Shown: in pieces, positions 54,283 through 63,955 of the stretch | Layout of the letters: every line of letters begins with the position of its first letter | Numbering within the stretch: position 1 is the stretch's first letter | Source of the DNA: Fulvivirga sp. M361 | Lineage (GTDB): Bacteria; Bacteroidota; Bacteroidia; Cytophagales; Cyclobacteriaceae | Assembly (NCBI RefSeq): GCF_007097395.1 | Contig: NZ_VKDC01000022.1 | Location: 42,189 to 106,188, forward strand | Direction of reading: 5' to 3' | Length of the DNA: 64,000 nucleotides | Program-made: the position numbers and the translations under genes | Notes under the pieces: generated by a model | Told to the model about the DNA's origin: nothing | Databases searched by the model: none | The model's input: the letters and a program-made list of their open reading frames with translations, nothing else

Positions 54283-56088
54283 ATGAGATTTATTCAAAAT
54301 GGTCTTTTTACCATCATGTTGTTTTCCACCCTGTTTTTGTTCTCTTGTGGAGATGATGATGAGACCTTAGTTAAAGTAGAAACTGATTTTACGGTGACTA
54401 ATCGTACCATAGTTCAGGGAGAGGAATTGACTTTTACTGACGTTACAACCGGGGATCCAACAAGTTGGAAGTGGAGTTTTGTGGGAGGATCTCCACGTAC
54501 GTCCAACTTGCAAAACCCGGTTGTAATGTATTCGACGCCTGGAACCTATCGGGTCAGTCTGACCACTTCCAATGGCAATGAACCGGATACCGAAGAGAAA
54601 ACTGAATTTATTACAGTTACTGAGAAATTACAAGCAAAATTTTTAGCTGATTTTCAGTTTGGAGAAGCTGCTATTCCGGGAGAAAGGGTAAGATTTATCA
54701 GTACCTCTACCGGTGAGACGGACAATTTAAAGTGGACTTTTGAAAATGGGACGCCCTCTACTTCCACCGAGATTAGCCCAACGGTTACCTACGCCACAAC
54801 AGGGACCTTTAATGTTACTTTAGAAGTAAATGATGGTTCCAATTCCTCCACTGAATTGAAAGAAGAATTCATTCGTGTTATTGATCCGGTTAATGTCCAG
54901 TTTGATGCGAATAATACCACCATAATTGAAGGGGAAATAGTGACTTTCTCAAATAATTCTTCGGGCAATCCCGGCTCTTTTTTTTGGCGCTTTGAGGGAG
55001 GCTCTCCTTCGGTTTCGCGATCTAGGAATCCTCAGGTCTTTTATCCAACGGCGGGTACATACGATGTAAGTCTTTCAGCTACCAACGATGCAGACAATGA
55101 TTTTGATGCTGAGAGGGACTTCATAACGGTATTACCGAGGTTGGTCGCTGCTTTTGATGTAAGTACAACCTTGATCAATGTAGGTGATGAGGTAGAATTT
55201 ACGGATAGGTCATCAGGCAATCCTGATAGCTGGCAGTGGACGTTCGAAGGAGGAAGCCCGGCGACATCAACAAACGCTGATCCGCAAGTTACTTACAATT
55301 CGCCAGGCGTGTTCAAAGTTTCTTTAGAAGTGACCACCGATGAACAAGACAGCGATATCATTTTTGAAGAATATATTGCCGTACGTACAAATTCCGGGCT
55401 TGTAGCCAGCTATGATCTGGATGGTGATGCGGTAAACGGAAGCGACATTGGCGATATTGATGGTGTACTGGTTAATGAGCCTGTGGCAGCACCTGACCGT
55501 AATGGAATAGAAGATAGTGCTTTGGAGTTTGATCTCTTCGATAATCAGCATGTAGAATTGTCCACTAAGCTGGATAATCTTTTTGCTACCGGAGTTACTT
55601 TCAGTGCGTGGATCTATCCGACAAGATCGAACAGGAATATGATCATTGCCTCTAACTTTAATGCGACAGGGCAGCAAAATAGCGACTGTTCATCTACTGA
55701 CGGAAGAGTTGGTTTTACATTTGCTATTGAAAGTGACAATGCTTTACGATTTACCTATCATGTTGGCGATAATGATTTTATTGGTAAGAGAACTAATTTC
55801 ACCTTACCCGAAACTAATGTATGGTATCATGTAGCCGGCACCTGGGATGGAACGCTGGATCCGAATGGCTTCAAGCTTTACATCAATGGTGTCGAACGAG
55901 CCACTTCCGACAGATCCAGAGGTACCGTCTGTACCGAATACAAAGAATCAAACAGTTTGTTACGGATAGGCACCAGCCTTTGCTCATTTGGAGGGTTCTG
56001 CGGTTCGTTTGATGGGCGTATCGATGATGTGCAAATATATGATAGTGATCTGACCAAAAATGAGATCCAAAACCTTGCGGGACTCTGA
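54283..56088 (+). CDS. Surface lipoprotein with four PKD domains and a C-terminal LamG-like domain
   Basis: A 601-residue protein. The lipoprotein signal ends LFLFSCGDDDETLV; the acidic run after Cys predicts surface export. Four PKD-type beta-domains follow at about 28-115, 116-200, 201-285 and 286-370, each with a pattern like SWKWSFVGGSPRTSN and PGTYRVSLTTSN. A concanavalin/LamG-like jelly roll fills about 380-601 (GVTFSAWIYPTRSNRN, YHVAGTWDGTLDPNG, IDDVQIYDSDLTKNEIQN). These modules bind carbohydrate or protein outside the cell. No enzyme domain is present. It leads a cluster of three exported proteins. Confidence 0.9.
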   Translation: MRFIQNGLFTIMLFSTLFLFSCGDDDETLVKVETDFTVTNRTIVQGEELTFTDVTTGDPTSWKWSFVGGSPRTSNLQNPVVMYSTPGTYRVSLTTSNGNEPDTEEKTEFITVTEKLQAKFLADFQFGEAAIPGERVRFISTSTGETDNLKWTFENGTPSTSTEISPTVTYATTGTFNVTLEVNDGSNSSTELKEEFIRVIDPVNVQFDANNTTIIEGEIVTFSNNSSGNPGSFFWRFEGGSPSVSRSRNPQVFYPTAGTYDVSLSATNDADNDFDAERDFITVLPRLVAAFDVSTTLINVGDEVEFTDRSSGNPDSWQWTFEGGSPATSTNADPQVTYNSPGVFKVSLEVTTDEQDSDIIFEEYIAVRTNSGLVASYDLDGDAVNGSDIGDIDGVLVNEPVAAPDRNGIEDSALEFDLFDNQHVELSTKLDNLFATGVTFSAWIYPTRSNRNMIIASNFNATGQQNSDCSSTDGRVGFTFAIESDNALRFTYHVGDNDFIGKRTNFTLPETNVWYHVAGTWDGTLDPNGFKLYINGVERATSDRSRGTVCTEYKESNSLLRIGTSLCSFGGFCGSFDGRIDDVQIYDSDLTKNEIQNLAGL

Positions 56089-56328
56089 TCTCCTGATCAA
56101 TTTATAGTTTATATTAAACAATATCGCTTAGTGATATGTTACTGCTGGGTGTTTTAATAACCAAGATAGGTGTTTCAACAACTAATTGATATTGAGGATG
56201 TAACAGTAAAAAAAGTGAAAAACACTTTTGATATATACACTAAGCATGTTATTATTACAACTGGTTGGCTAAGTAATTATTATACTATTTTTTATTAAAT
56301 TTTAACTTTTTAAATTTTTTGCCAAAAA

Positions 56329-57201
56329 ATGAAAAGATTACTTGTATTTTTATTCATTATCCCCATTATCGGGTTTGCGCAGCAGACCGATGTTGGCACT
56401 AGCACAGGGGGCAGCGGTATGCTCTCTAAAAAGGGCTTTCCCATATTGCCCCAGGCAGGAGATTTTGGAATAGGTTTTGATGCTGTTCCATTTCTTGAAT
56501 ATGCCGGAAACATTTTTAATGGGAGTAATAGCAATTCTGTAGAAGCAAATTTTCAAAACAGTACGCAGCAATTGGTGGGTAAGTATTTTCTGGATGAAAG
56601 TACGGCCATCAGAGCGCGTGTTCGTTTTAGACTGGCCAGTGATGTAGACAGGAACAGGGTTATTTTGGACAATCAAGCCGCTCCGGATCCTAATGTCCAG
56701 GTAGTCGATGAAAGAAAATTCAACACGAATTTTATTCAAATAGGCGCCGGTCTGGAAAAAAGAAGAGGTCAGGGTAGATTGTATGGAATCTATGGTGGAG
56801 AGGTTTCTTTTTTCTCTGAAAAAGATAAAACCACTTATGATTATGGAAACCCAATGAGTTTAAATAACCAGACACCAACTACGACGACAAATTTTGGCAA
56901 TGGAAACTCTGGAGCGGTTACGAACAGGGAAGTTGAGGAACTATCAGGGAGAACATTGAGTTTTGGATTAAATGGTTTTGCGGGAGTGGAGTACTTTTTT
57001 GCTCCTAAAATGGGCATCAGTGCCGAGTTTACCTATGGTTTTGAGCTAAGCCGTACACTCAGAGGAAGAGTGACCGAAGAATTTTGGGATGTCAACACAG
57101 AATCGGTGCGGGAGGACGAATCAGTAACCGAAGGAGGTTCGAATTTCACGCTGGACACCGGTAATTTTGGTGGAGCGATCAATCTGTTTTTCTATTTCTA
57201 A
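56329..57201 (+). CDS. Outer membrane beta-barrel protein
   Basis: A 290-residue exported protein: signal peptide to about 19 (LVFLFIIPIIGFAQQ), then amphipathic beta-strands (FGIGFDAVPFLEYAGNIFNG, STAIRARVRFRLASDVDRNR, FGLNGFAGVEYFFAPKMGIS) ending INLFFYF with the terminal Phe of outer-membrane barrels. The middle (about 185-205) is Thr/Asn-rich, a likely loop. It is similar to small barrel proteins of Bacteroidota of unknown function. It follows the PKD gene by 240 bp and leads the lipoprotein gene at 57238 by 36 bp. Confidence 0.82.
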   Translation: MKRLLVFLFIIPIIGFAQQTDVGTSTGGSGMLSKKGFPILPQAGDFGIGFDAVPFLEYAGNIFNGSNSNSVEANFQNSTQQLVGKYFLDESTAIRARVRFRLASDVDRNRVILDNQAAPDPNVQVVDERKFNTNFIQIGAGLEKRRGQGRLYGIYGGEVSFFSEKDKTTYDYGNPMSLNNQTPTTTTNFGNGNSGAVTNREVEELSGRTLSFGLNGFAGVEYFFAPKMGISAEFTYGFELSRTLRGRVTEEFWDVNTESVREDESVTEGGSNFTLDTGNFGGAINLFFYF

Positions 57202-57237
57202 ATCATTAAGCATTAATCTTTTTAAACTTTCAATACA

Positions 57238-57795
57238 ATGAAAAATTTTATTTATACTTTCTTTATAGCAGGCATTGTTACTTTAGCTATGTCATGTGAA
57301 ACGGTAGATAATCCGGGTGCAATCAATACGATTGATGAAACACGTACAGCAAAAATTACCGGGATAGTATTCGCTAATATCAATGAACGTAACGATACCA
57401 CTTCCACTGGAGCCGGTCAAACTAAATATGAGTTCCCTCCGGAAGGGACGACTGTATTTGTGGAAGTTAATTCAGCAGACTATGCTACAGTTGCCCTTGA
57501 TGATGACGATGATGGTTTCGAGTACCAAACATTGGTCTTTCAAACTACTACCGATGCTAATGGAGAGTTCGAAATCGACATCCCTGCTTTAGCTAAATTT
57601 ATAGACGCTGATATTCGGTCAGATAATTTCTTGGCGGACCAGACCATTGAGGATCCTGACAATCCTGGTTCAGGAACAACAAGAAGAGCTCTTTTTGACT
57701 CGGCTAACGATGGTCTCAGATTTATTGAAGGAGCAAATTATTTCATCCGTATATTTTACCGTGATCAGCCTTACAATAACGAAAATGACGATTAA
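57238..57795 (+). CDS. Exported lipoprotein, function unknown
   Basis: A 185-residue protein with signal FFIAGIVTLAMSCETVDNPG, lipidated Cys20. One middle segment (VALDDDDDGFEYQTLVFQTT) is Asp-rich and could bind calcium. The rest has a beta-rich pattern with TTDANGEFEIDIPALAK, resembling a carboxypeptidase-regulatory-like or Ig-like fold. Only 36 bp separates it from the barrel gene, so the two may be made together as a surface complex. Family not recognised. Confidence 0.75.
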   Translation: MKNFIYTFFIAGIVTLAMSCETVDNPGAINTIDETRTAKITGIVFANINERNDTTSTGAGQTKYEFPPEGTTVFVEVNSADYATVALDDDDDGFEYQTLVFQTTTDANGEFEIDIPALAKFIDADIRSDNFLADQTIEDPDNPGSGTTRRALFDSANDGLRFIEGANYFIRIFYRDQPYNNENDD

Positions 57796-57861
57796 GCTCT
57801 AATCAACATTTTATAATTTTATGGTCTGACTATCTGGTTTTAACAAAGAATAGTTATGCAT

Positions 57862-57901
57862 ATCGGGCTCAAAGCAAATGGATCATTGCTTTGAGCCCGA
57901 T
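57862..57901. terminator. Rho-independent terminator after the exported-protein cluster
   Basis: A perfect 16-base stem, ATCGGGCTCAAAGCAA (57862-57877) with TTGCTTTGAGCCCGAT (57886-57901), with an eight-base loop and four T. It lies about 65 bp after the lipoprotein stop. Confidence 0.9.
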
Positions 57902-58122
57902 TTTGGTTTATGACCATTTGTTTTAACTTTTATTGGTCAAATATTAAAGTTTTCTTATTTCGCTTTAACCATACATACGATTCAAATACACATCTCGGAA
58001 TGATCCTTTTTTAGAAGTATCGATGCTACACTCATTTCTGCTCTGCGGATCACATTTTGTCTCCTGACAATGGTTTGTCATGGGCTAAATACCTAATTTT
58101 GAAGTTTACAATTTTAAAGACA

Positions 58123-59334
58123 ATGAGTGAAACATTAACTTCTCCATTATCAGACCGGATCAATAACATGGCCGAGTCTGCTACATTGGCGATGGCTGCT
58201 AAAGCCAGAGAATTTAAATCAAAAGGGATTGATGTCATCAGTTTAAGCCTTGGCGAGCCTGATTTCAAAACACCTAAACACATTCAGGAAGGTGCCAAAA
58301 GCGCTATTGATGAAGGTAAATATTTTGCTTACCCTCCTGTACCGGGCTATCAGGACCTGAGAGAAGCTATTGCCAATAAGTTGAGAGAAGAAAATAATAT
58401 TCCTTATGAAGCTAAGCATATTGTGGTTTCCAATGGTGCTAAGCAGTCCATTGCAAATGTGATGCATGCACTGGTAAACCCCGGAGATGAAGTGGTTGTT
58501 TTTGCTCCATTTTGGGTAAGTTATACAGCGCTGATTGAGCTTGCAGGTGGTGTGCCGGTGCTTATTGAAGGCTCTCTGGAAAATGACTTTAAAGCTACTG
58601 CGGAACAACTACGGAAGGCAATTACTTCCAAAACCAAAGCGGTCATATTCTCTTCACCCTGTAACCCTACCGGGTCAGTATTCCTTCAGGAAGAATTAGA
58701 GGCTATCGCGGAAGTGATTAAAAGTCATGAAGATGTCCTGATCATAGCGGATGAAATATATGAACATATTAACTATACCGGTAAGCGTGTAAGCATCGGA
58801 TCACTACCGGGAATGTTTGACAGAACAGTCACCGTTAATGGTTTTGCCAAAGGTTTTGCAATGACGGGCTGGCGGGTAGGCTATATTGGCGCTCCTGAGT
58901 GGTTGGCAAAGGGGTGTACCAAGATACAGGGACAATTCACCTCAGCCAATTGTTCTATTGCGCAGAGAGCAGCGCTTACCGCCCTGACCTCAGACCTTGG
59001 TCCTACAAGGGAAATGGCAGCAGCTTATTTAAAGAGGAGAGACATGGTACATGAGTTACTCAAAGAGATACCAGGAGTTAATCTGAATATACCACAGGGG
59101 GCTTTCTATTTCTTCCCTGATGTAAGCAGTTATTTTGGTAAGTCTAATGGCGATGTAACAATATCGAATGCTACCGATTTATGTATGTACATTCTTGAGA
59201 AAGCACATGTATCTATAGTCACTGGTGAGGCCTTTGGTGATCCCAGATGCGTACGGATCTCTTATGCTGCTTCTGAGGAGAACTTACGCGAAGCAGTAAA
59301 AAGAATAAAGGCAGTTTTGTCGGAGCTATCATAA
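58123..59334 (+). CDS. PLP-dependent aminotransferase, aspartate aminotransferase type
   Basis: A 403-residue class I aminotransferase. The start is the ATG at 58123 (MSETLTSPLSDRINNM), which matches family starts; an upstream ATG at 58057 only lengthens a meaningless N-terminus. Key residues are the substrate and cofactor motifs SLGEPDFKTP, SSPCNPTGS, IADEIYEHINY and the Schiff-base Lys in VNGFAKGFAMTGWRVGY. Arg near the end (DPRCVRISYA) binds the alpha-carboxylate. It likely moves amino groups between aspartate and 2-oxoglutarate. The next gene starts 1 bp after its stop. Confidence 0.95.
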   Translation: MSETLTSPLSDRINNMAESATLAMAAKAREFKSKGIDVISLSLGEPDFKTPKHIQEGAKSAIDEGKYFAYPPVPGYQDLREAIANKLREENNIPYEAKHIVVSNGAKQSIANVMHALVNPGDEVVVFAPFWVSYTALIELAGGVPVLIEGSLENDFKATAEQLRKAITSKTKAVIFSSPCNPTGSVFLQEELEAIAEVIKSHEDVLIIADEIYEHINYTGKRVSIGSLPGMFDRTVTVNGFAKGFAMTGWRVGYIGAPEWLAKGCTKIQGQFTSANCSIAQRAALTALTSDLGPTREMAAAYLKRRDMVHELLKEIPGVNLNIPQGAFYFFPDVSSYFGKSNGDVTISNATDLCMYILEKAHVSIVTGEAFGDPRCVRISYAASEENLREAVKRIKAVLSELS

Positions 59335-59335
59335 A

Positions 59336-60316
59336 GTGCACATAGAAAAGATTTTTGAAGCTTTTAATAAGCTGCGTGTTCTCATTATAGGTGATGTAAT
59401 GGTGGACGCATATATATGGGGAGGGGTAGAGCGTATCTCACCGGAAGCCCCTGTTCCCATTGTACGTGCTACCAGGCGGGACTATCGACTGGGTGGCGCA
59501 GCTAATGTTGCACTGAATGTGCAGGCAATGGGAGCCATGCCTGTTTTATGTGCCGTAGTAGGAGAAGACGAGGGAGGGATACGCTTTAAACAGAGGATTG
59601 AGGAAAGAGGTATCCCTGATATCGGTTTGGTGACAAGTAAAAAAAGGCCTACTACCGTTAAGACAAGGATACTCAGCGGAAATCATCATGTTGTAAGAGT
59701 AGATGAGGAAGTAGATAGTTTGCTGAGCGCTGAAGAGGAGGCAGACCTGTGGCATAAGATATCCGGATTACTTCCGGATGCTGATGTCATTATTTTTGAA
59801 GATTACGATAAAGGGGTGATCTCAGAAAATTTAATCAACAGGACCGTTGATATGGCGTCTGACCGTGGTATACCCACGGTAGTTGATCCTAAAAAGCGTA
59901 ATTTTTTAAATTACAAAAAAGTCACGCTATTTAAGCCTAACTTAAAAGAGCTTCGTGAAGGACTCAAAATAGAGTTGCCGACAATTGATAAAGATAGTAT
60001 CTCCGAAGCGGTACAGCTCTTAACACAGCAACTCGAGCATGAAGGCTCAATGATCACACTATCCGAAAAAGGGGTATTCATTCAGTTTAAAGGAGAAACA
60101 CACGCTCTGCCGTCGCATGTCAGAGAAGTTTCTGATGTATCAGGTGCCGGCGATACAGTCATAAGCATAACGGCACTCTGTGTGGCTCTTGACTTGTCTC
60201 CATTTTTGATTGCAGCCCTTTCTAACCTGGGTGGAGGGCTCGTATGTGGTCATGTTGGCGTAGTTCCTATTGATAAAGGCGACCTGTTGAAAGAGGCTTT
60301 GAACCAGAACTGGTAG
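59336..60316 (+). CDS. rfaE1: D-glycero-beta-D-manno-heptose-7-phosphate kinase
   Basis: A 326-residue PfkB-family sugar kinase starting with GTG. It has the HldE kinase-domain features: VLIIGDVMVDAYIWGGVERI near the start, RRDYRLGGAANVALN for sugar binding, NHHVVRVDEEVDS, and DVSGAGDTVISI with the catalytic Asp. There is no C-terminal nucleotidyltransferase domain, so it is the separate kinase (HldA/RfaE1) that makes heptose-1,7-bisphosphate for lipopolysaccharide core heptose. It begins 1 bp after the aminotransferase stop, hence coupled. Confidence 0.9.
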   Translation: MHIEKIFEAFNKLRVLIIGDVMVDAYIWGGVERISPEAPVPIVRATRRDYRLGGAANVALNVQAMGAMPVLCAVVGEDEGGIRFKQRIEERGIPDIGLVTSKKRPTTVKTRILSGNHHVVRVDEEVDSLLSAEEEADLWHKISGLLPDADVIIFEDYDKGVISENLINRTVDMASDRGIPTVVDPKKRNFLNYKKVTLFKPNLKELREGLKIELPTIDKDSISEAVQLLTQQLEHEGSMITLSEKGVFIQFKGETHALPSHVREVSDVSGAGDTVISITALCVALDLSPFLIAALSNLGGGLVCGHVGVVPIDKGDLLKEALNQNW

Positions 60317-60466
60317 TAAAAAAGAGGTTTTCTGAAGGAACCGAGGATGACCATGTATCGGTGGTCAGATTCGCTTTGAGCTTCTAAACAACAATTTGTC
60401 TCGATGAACTGAAGTTGAGATCTTAATTGTTTTCAAACGGTTTTCCGGTTTGATCACCAGAGAAGG

Positions 60467-61687
60467 TTAATATTTTTCGAATTGTTCGTTGAGTGTACCT
60501 AACTTCTCAAGATCGGACACAATTTCCTTATCAAGAGGTGTGTCTTTAATCACATTATAGCTTTCCCAGAATTCTTTATTGTATTCATCATCCTGGTATT
60601 GTAAGCCATATCTTTTCATTTTTCGAGTACTACCGATCCTTTCAGTGGTATTTGGATATACCTTATTGATGAGTAACTCCTGGTGCATTTCAGTTTCAAA
60701 GTTCAACTCATTGGTTTTAGCATCGTACCAGTTGAACTGTGAAATAACTTTGATGTAATTGAGATACATTTTGTCCCCGTATTGCTTGAACCCTATGACT
60801 TTGGAGTCAGAAATATACCTGCTGACAGAGCCTACCTTTTTTCTTAATGTATTGTTCTCATAGATCACCTGATATTGCATGCGTATAATGGCGTACGTAT
60901 CACGGTCAATAAACATTTTTAACGTATATGAATCGGAATTAATACTGACTACAAACACCTTATGGCCGTTGTAGTAAGTGTTGCTTAATCTCTGAAAACC
61001 ATTGAAAAATGCATCTTCTTCAGGGAAGTTTCTGTATTTAATATTGTTATGGAGGAGCAAATCTTCCAAAAGGTTGTTTTGTTGGAAGTATCGACTGAAT
61101 TTGTGTGTCTCGTAACTTAGGCTTTTTCTTACTTCCATCAAAGCCACCTTTTCTCTTAGACGGTCCTTATTTCTTGGCTCCATGTAGTCTTCATCGTAAA
61201 TTTTTACGGCAGCCTCCAGCAAAGAGAAGTACGTTCCGCCAAGTTTTTTAAGATCACGATAAAACCCGTCCATCAAATAGGGTTGCATCGGATAGTTTTG
61301 CTCTATTCTGGACAGGGCTATTCGCACGATTTCCCCTCCATTCAATGAGTCTTTAATCACCACTTCATCAAGTACCTGAACAGCTTTATTTAATCGTAGA
61401 ACAACGGTGTCTTTACCTATGAAATTACTTACCGGGGCCTGAAAGTTTTCATAGCCGAGCATGCTTATTATTAAATAGTCATTTTTGGCCGTGGCAGGGA
61501 TATGGAAATCAAACTCACCTACAGAGTTTGAAACCGTGCTTATAGGTTTGTCTTTGATGCCAATGGAAGCAAAAACAAGAGGTTCGCCGGTTTCTCTGTC
61601 CTGTAGGGCACCAGAAATGGTAAAATAGGATTGAGCCTGCGAAAATAAGGGCAATACTATTACCAAAGCCAATATGATCAGCCGCAT
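60467..61687 (-). CDS. Carboxypeptidase-regulatory-domain exported protein
   Basis: A 406-residue protein with a signal peptide (1-18, LVIVLPLFSQAQS). Residues about 20-110 are a CarboxypepD_reg-like Ig domain (TISGALQDRETGEPLVFASI, NSVGEFDFHIPA). The remainder is a beta-rich part (about 130-380) with GFYRDLKKLGGTYFSLLEA and MYLNYIKVISQFNWYDAKT, typical of uncharacterised Bacteroidota envelope proteins of the DUF5686-like kind, but it has no barrel ending. Its function is unknown. It stands alone between two operons on the plus strand. Confidence 0.8.
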   Translation of the reverse strand: MRLIILALVIVLPLFSQAQSYFTISGALQDRETGEPLVFASIGIKDKPISTVSNSVGEFDFHIPATAKNDYLIISMLGYENFQAPVSNFIGKDTVVLRLNKAVQVLDEVVIKDSLNGGEIVRIALSRIEQNYPMQPYLMDGFYRDLKKLGGTYFSLLEAAVKIYDEDYMEPRNKDRLREKVALMEVRKSLSYETHKFSRYFQQNNLLEDLLLHNNIKYRNFPEEDAFFNGFQRLSNTYYNGHKVFVVSINSDSYTLKMFIDRDTYAIIRMQYQVIYENNTLRKKVGSVSRYISDSKVIGFKQYGDKMYLNYIKVISQFNWYDAKTNELNFETEMHQELLINKVYPNTTERIGSTRKMKRYGLQYQDDEYNKEFWESYNVIKDTPLDKEIVSDLEKLGTLNEQFEKY

Positions 61688-61907
61688 ATAGTTGGTTTTA
61701 ACTTTGAGATCGAATTTTCGAAAATCAAAGATGTAAAGCTACACCTGTTTTGCAAAAGAAGACAAGATGTTTACCCTGTTAACCTCATAGATGCAAGATT
61801 TCAGGTATTATGACACCTTTTTCGCGAACAGTTTTACATCTAAGACAACGTAAACCCGATGTTTAAAGCTATTTATACTGAATTCTGTAATTTAGTAAAC
61901 AAAAAAC

Positions 61908-63044
61908 TTGAGGATAATTGAAAGCATACCAAGGATTTGGAAGACAACTTACCTGATTATTTGTTCGTGGTATGCACTGAATTACATCATTAGTTCTATT
62001 GTAGAGTATAGTGTAGATCAGCCCTTTTCTTTTGTCCTTTGGAATGGTTTTTACATGCTGGAAGCGGTATGTATTTTTATTCTTCTTACCTTTTTGTATG
62101 CCAACTGGCTTTTTCAATTCAAAATACTTTACCAGATCATAGGTCATGTAGCGGGGTTGTTTGTTCACTTCATGGGAATTACCTATCTGCGCTATTATTT
62201 TGATTACTATTTGGATGGACGCGTTTTTTTCGATGACTGGAAAGAGTATATGCTGGATTTACTCAGTTGGGATGCTATGAGATTTTATGATCAATATATA
62301 ATCGCGGTGGCGGTATACTATATCATAAGATACTTTCAGTACATTCAAAATAAGGAACAGGAAAAAAGTCGTCTGGCTATAAAAAATAAAGAAATGCAGA
62401 TTTCGTTATTAAAGTCACAGATAAACCCACATTTTTTATTTAATACACTAAATTCTATTAGCACACTTGTAGGTACCAATAAAGTACAGGCCAGGAAAGT
62501 AATTACACAGCTTTCCGATGTATTCCGCTATGCACTGGATTCACATGAGGCGGGGAAGGTTAAATTGCAGCATGAATTAAACTTTATTGAGAATTATATA
62601 AAAATACAGCAGGTTCGGTTCGGTGAACGCCTGAATTACCTTGTGGATGCCGACCCAGGCTGTATGAGCATAGAAATTCCTCCTATGATACTGCAACCCC
62701 TGGTAGAAAATTCAGTGAAATACGGCATTGCCCCGAAAGATGATGGAGGCACTATAAGTTTGGTAGTCAAAAAAATAAGAGGAGGGGTCTATTTTGAAGT
62801 AAAAGATGATGGACTGGGATTGAATGCTAAAAAAGTACTTGACGGTAAAATTAAGGGTACAGGTGTAGGCCTTAAAAACACGGATAAGCGATTAAAAAGT
62901 ATTTATGGGAATAATGCGGGGTTACACATCAACGCTAAAATGGATGGATATATGGTAAGTTTCACCATTCCATATAAGGAAGGTCTCCTGATGCAGGAAA
63001 TTCCTGAGAAAGAAATGGTGGCACAACAGTTGGAAGAAAGTTAA
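61908..63044 (+). CDS. LytS-type sensor histidine kinase
   Basis: A 378-residue membrane kinase starting with a TTG; an in-frame stop at 61893 rules out an upstream start. Four membrane helices lie in residues 12-150 (TYLIICSWYALNYIISSIV, LEAVCIFILLTFLYANWLF, IIGHVAGLFVHFMGITYL, YIIAVAVYYIIRYFQYI). The His-kinase motif SQINPHFLFNTLNSI contains the phosphorylated His (about residue 180), and an HATPase domain follows (PPMILQPLVENSVKYG, GTGVGLKNTDKRLKSIYG). It pairs with the LytTR regulator 54 bp downstream. The signal sensed is unknown. Confidence 0.92.
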   Translation: MRIIESIPRIWKTTYLIICSWYALNYIISSIVEYSVDQPFSFVLWNGFYMLEAVCIFILLTFLYANWLFQFKILYQIIGHVAGLFVHFMGITYLRYYFDYYLDGRVFFDDWKEYMLDLLSWDAMRFYDQYIIAVAVYYIIRYFQYIQNKEQEKSRLAIKNKEMQISLLKSQINPHFLFNTLNSISTLVGTNKVQARKVITQLSDVFRYALDSHEAGKVKLQHELNFIENYIKIQQVRFGERLNYLVDADPGCMSIEIPPMILQPLVENSVKYGIAPKDDGGTISLVVKKIRGGVYFEVKDDGLGLNAKKVLDGKIKGTGVGLKNTDKRLKSIYGNNAGLHINAKMDGYMVSFTIPYKEGLLMQEIPEKEMVAQQLEES

Positions 63045-63098
63045 AACCAATAGTGATGACTGTTAAAGAGCAGTCGCAAATTCAAATTTAAGTAACAT

Positions 63099-63848
63099 AT
63101 GAAGTTAGATTGCATCATTGTGGATGATGAAAAGTTGGCTAGGGATTTGTTAATGGAATTTTTAGAGCCTTATCCTGAGATAGAGGTGCTGGCGCAATGC
63201 TCAAAAGGCAATGAGGCCGTTGACAAGATAGAAGAATTGAAGCCAAAGCTAATTTTTCTTGATGTGCAAATGCCTGGAATGGACGGTTTTGATGTATTAG
63301 AGGCTCTTGAATATAAACCGTATGTAATATTTACTACGGCATACGATCAATATGCTATTCAAGCTTTCGATAATAATGCTATCGATTACTTGCTTAAACC
63401 ATTGGACGAAGAACGGTTTAAGCGTGCTATAGAAAGAGCTACCGAACGTATTGATACCGAAAAGGGTAACGTTGAAGAGCTGCTTCAAAGTTTGAAAATG
63501 GCGGAAGGAGAGGTCACCAAATATTCTACTCATCTTTTCGTTCAAAAATCAGAGAAACTCCTTAACCTGGAAGTGAAGGATATCATGCATTTGGAAGCGT
63601 CAGGGGATTATACGGTTTTAACCACTAAGACAGACCAATTCTTAAGTTCTTCGGGTATTGGAAAGTTAGAAGGTAAATTGGACCCTGAAACATTCATAAG
63701 AATACACCGCTCCACTATTATCAACCTGAACTATCTTAAGGAGATTGAAAAACACTTTAATGGAGGGCTAATTGTAAAGATGGAAAATGGTAAAAGTTTC
63801 CCGGTCAGTCGTACCTATGCTAAGCAAATCAGAAAAAAGGTAGTTTAA
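63099..63848 (+). CDS. LytTR-family response regulator
   Basis: A 249-residue regulator. The receiver domain (1-120) has the acidic pocket IIVDDEKLAR and the phosphorylation site LIFLDVQMPGMDG (about Asp53), with the final KPLDEERFKRAI. The LytTR DNA-binding domain (about 140-249) reads LNLEVKDIMHLEASGDYTVL, then FIRIHRSTIINLNYLKEIE and FPVSRTYAKQIRKKVV. It is the partner of the LytS-type kinase immediately upstream and is expected to act on nearby or distant envelope genes. Confidence 0.94.
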   Translation: MKLDCIIVDDEKLARDLLMEFLEPYPEIEVLAQCSKGNEAVDKIEELKPKLIFLDVQMPGMDGFDVLEALEYKPYVIFTTAYDQYAIQAFDNNAIDYLLKPLDEERFKRAIERATERIDTEKGNVEELLQSLKMAEGEVTKYSTHLFVQKSEKLLNLEVKDIMHLEASGDYTVLTTKTDQFLSSSGIGKLEGKLDPETFIRIHRSTIINLNYLKEIEKHFNGGLIVKMENGKSFPVSRTYAKQIRKKVV

Positions 63849-63921
63849 GATTTAAGTGCTTTTTAAATGCTAATGGATGAGGGTGTCTCAAAAGTCACCT
63901 TCTTTTTATGGTAAAGAAAGT

Positions 63922-63955
63922 AAAGGCCGATAGCGAGAAGCTGTCGGCCTTTTTG
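63922..63955 (+). terminator. Rho-independent terminator after the two-component operon
   Basis: AAAGGCCGATAGC (63922-63934) pairs with GCTGTCGGCCTTT (63940-63952) with one G-T pair and the loop GAGAA, then TT. It ends the LytS/LytTR transcript. Confidence 0.85.

Noticed and set aside
58057..58122. Upstream start for the aminotransferase
   Set aside because: The extra residues are not family-like; the ATG at 58123 matches relatives.
63882..63905. GGGTGTCTCAAAAGTCACC as an insertion-sequence end
   Set aside because: It recalls a frequent IS terminus, but no partner end or transposase is in the window.
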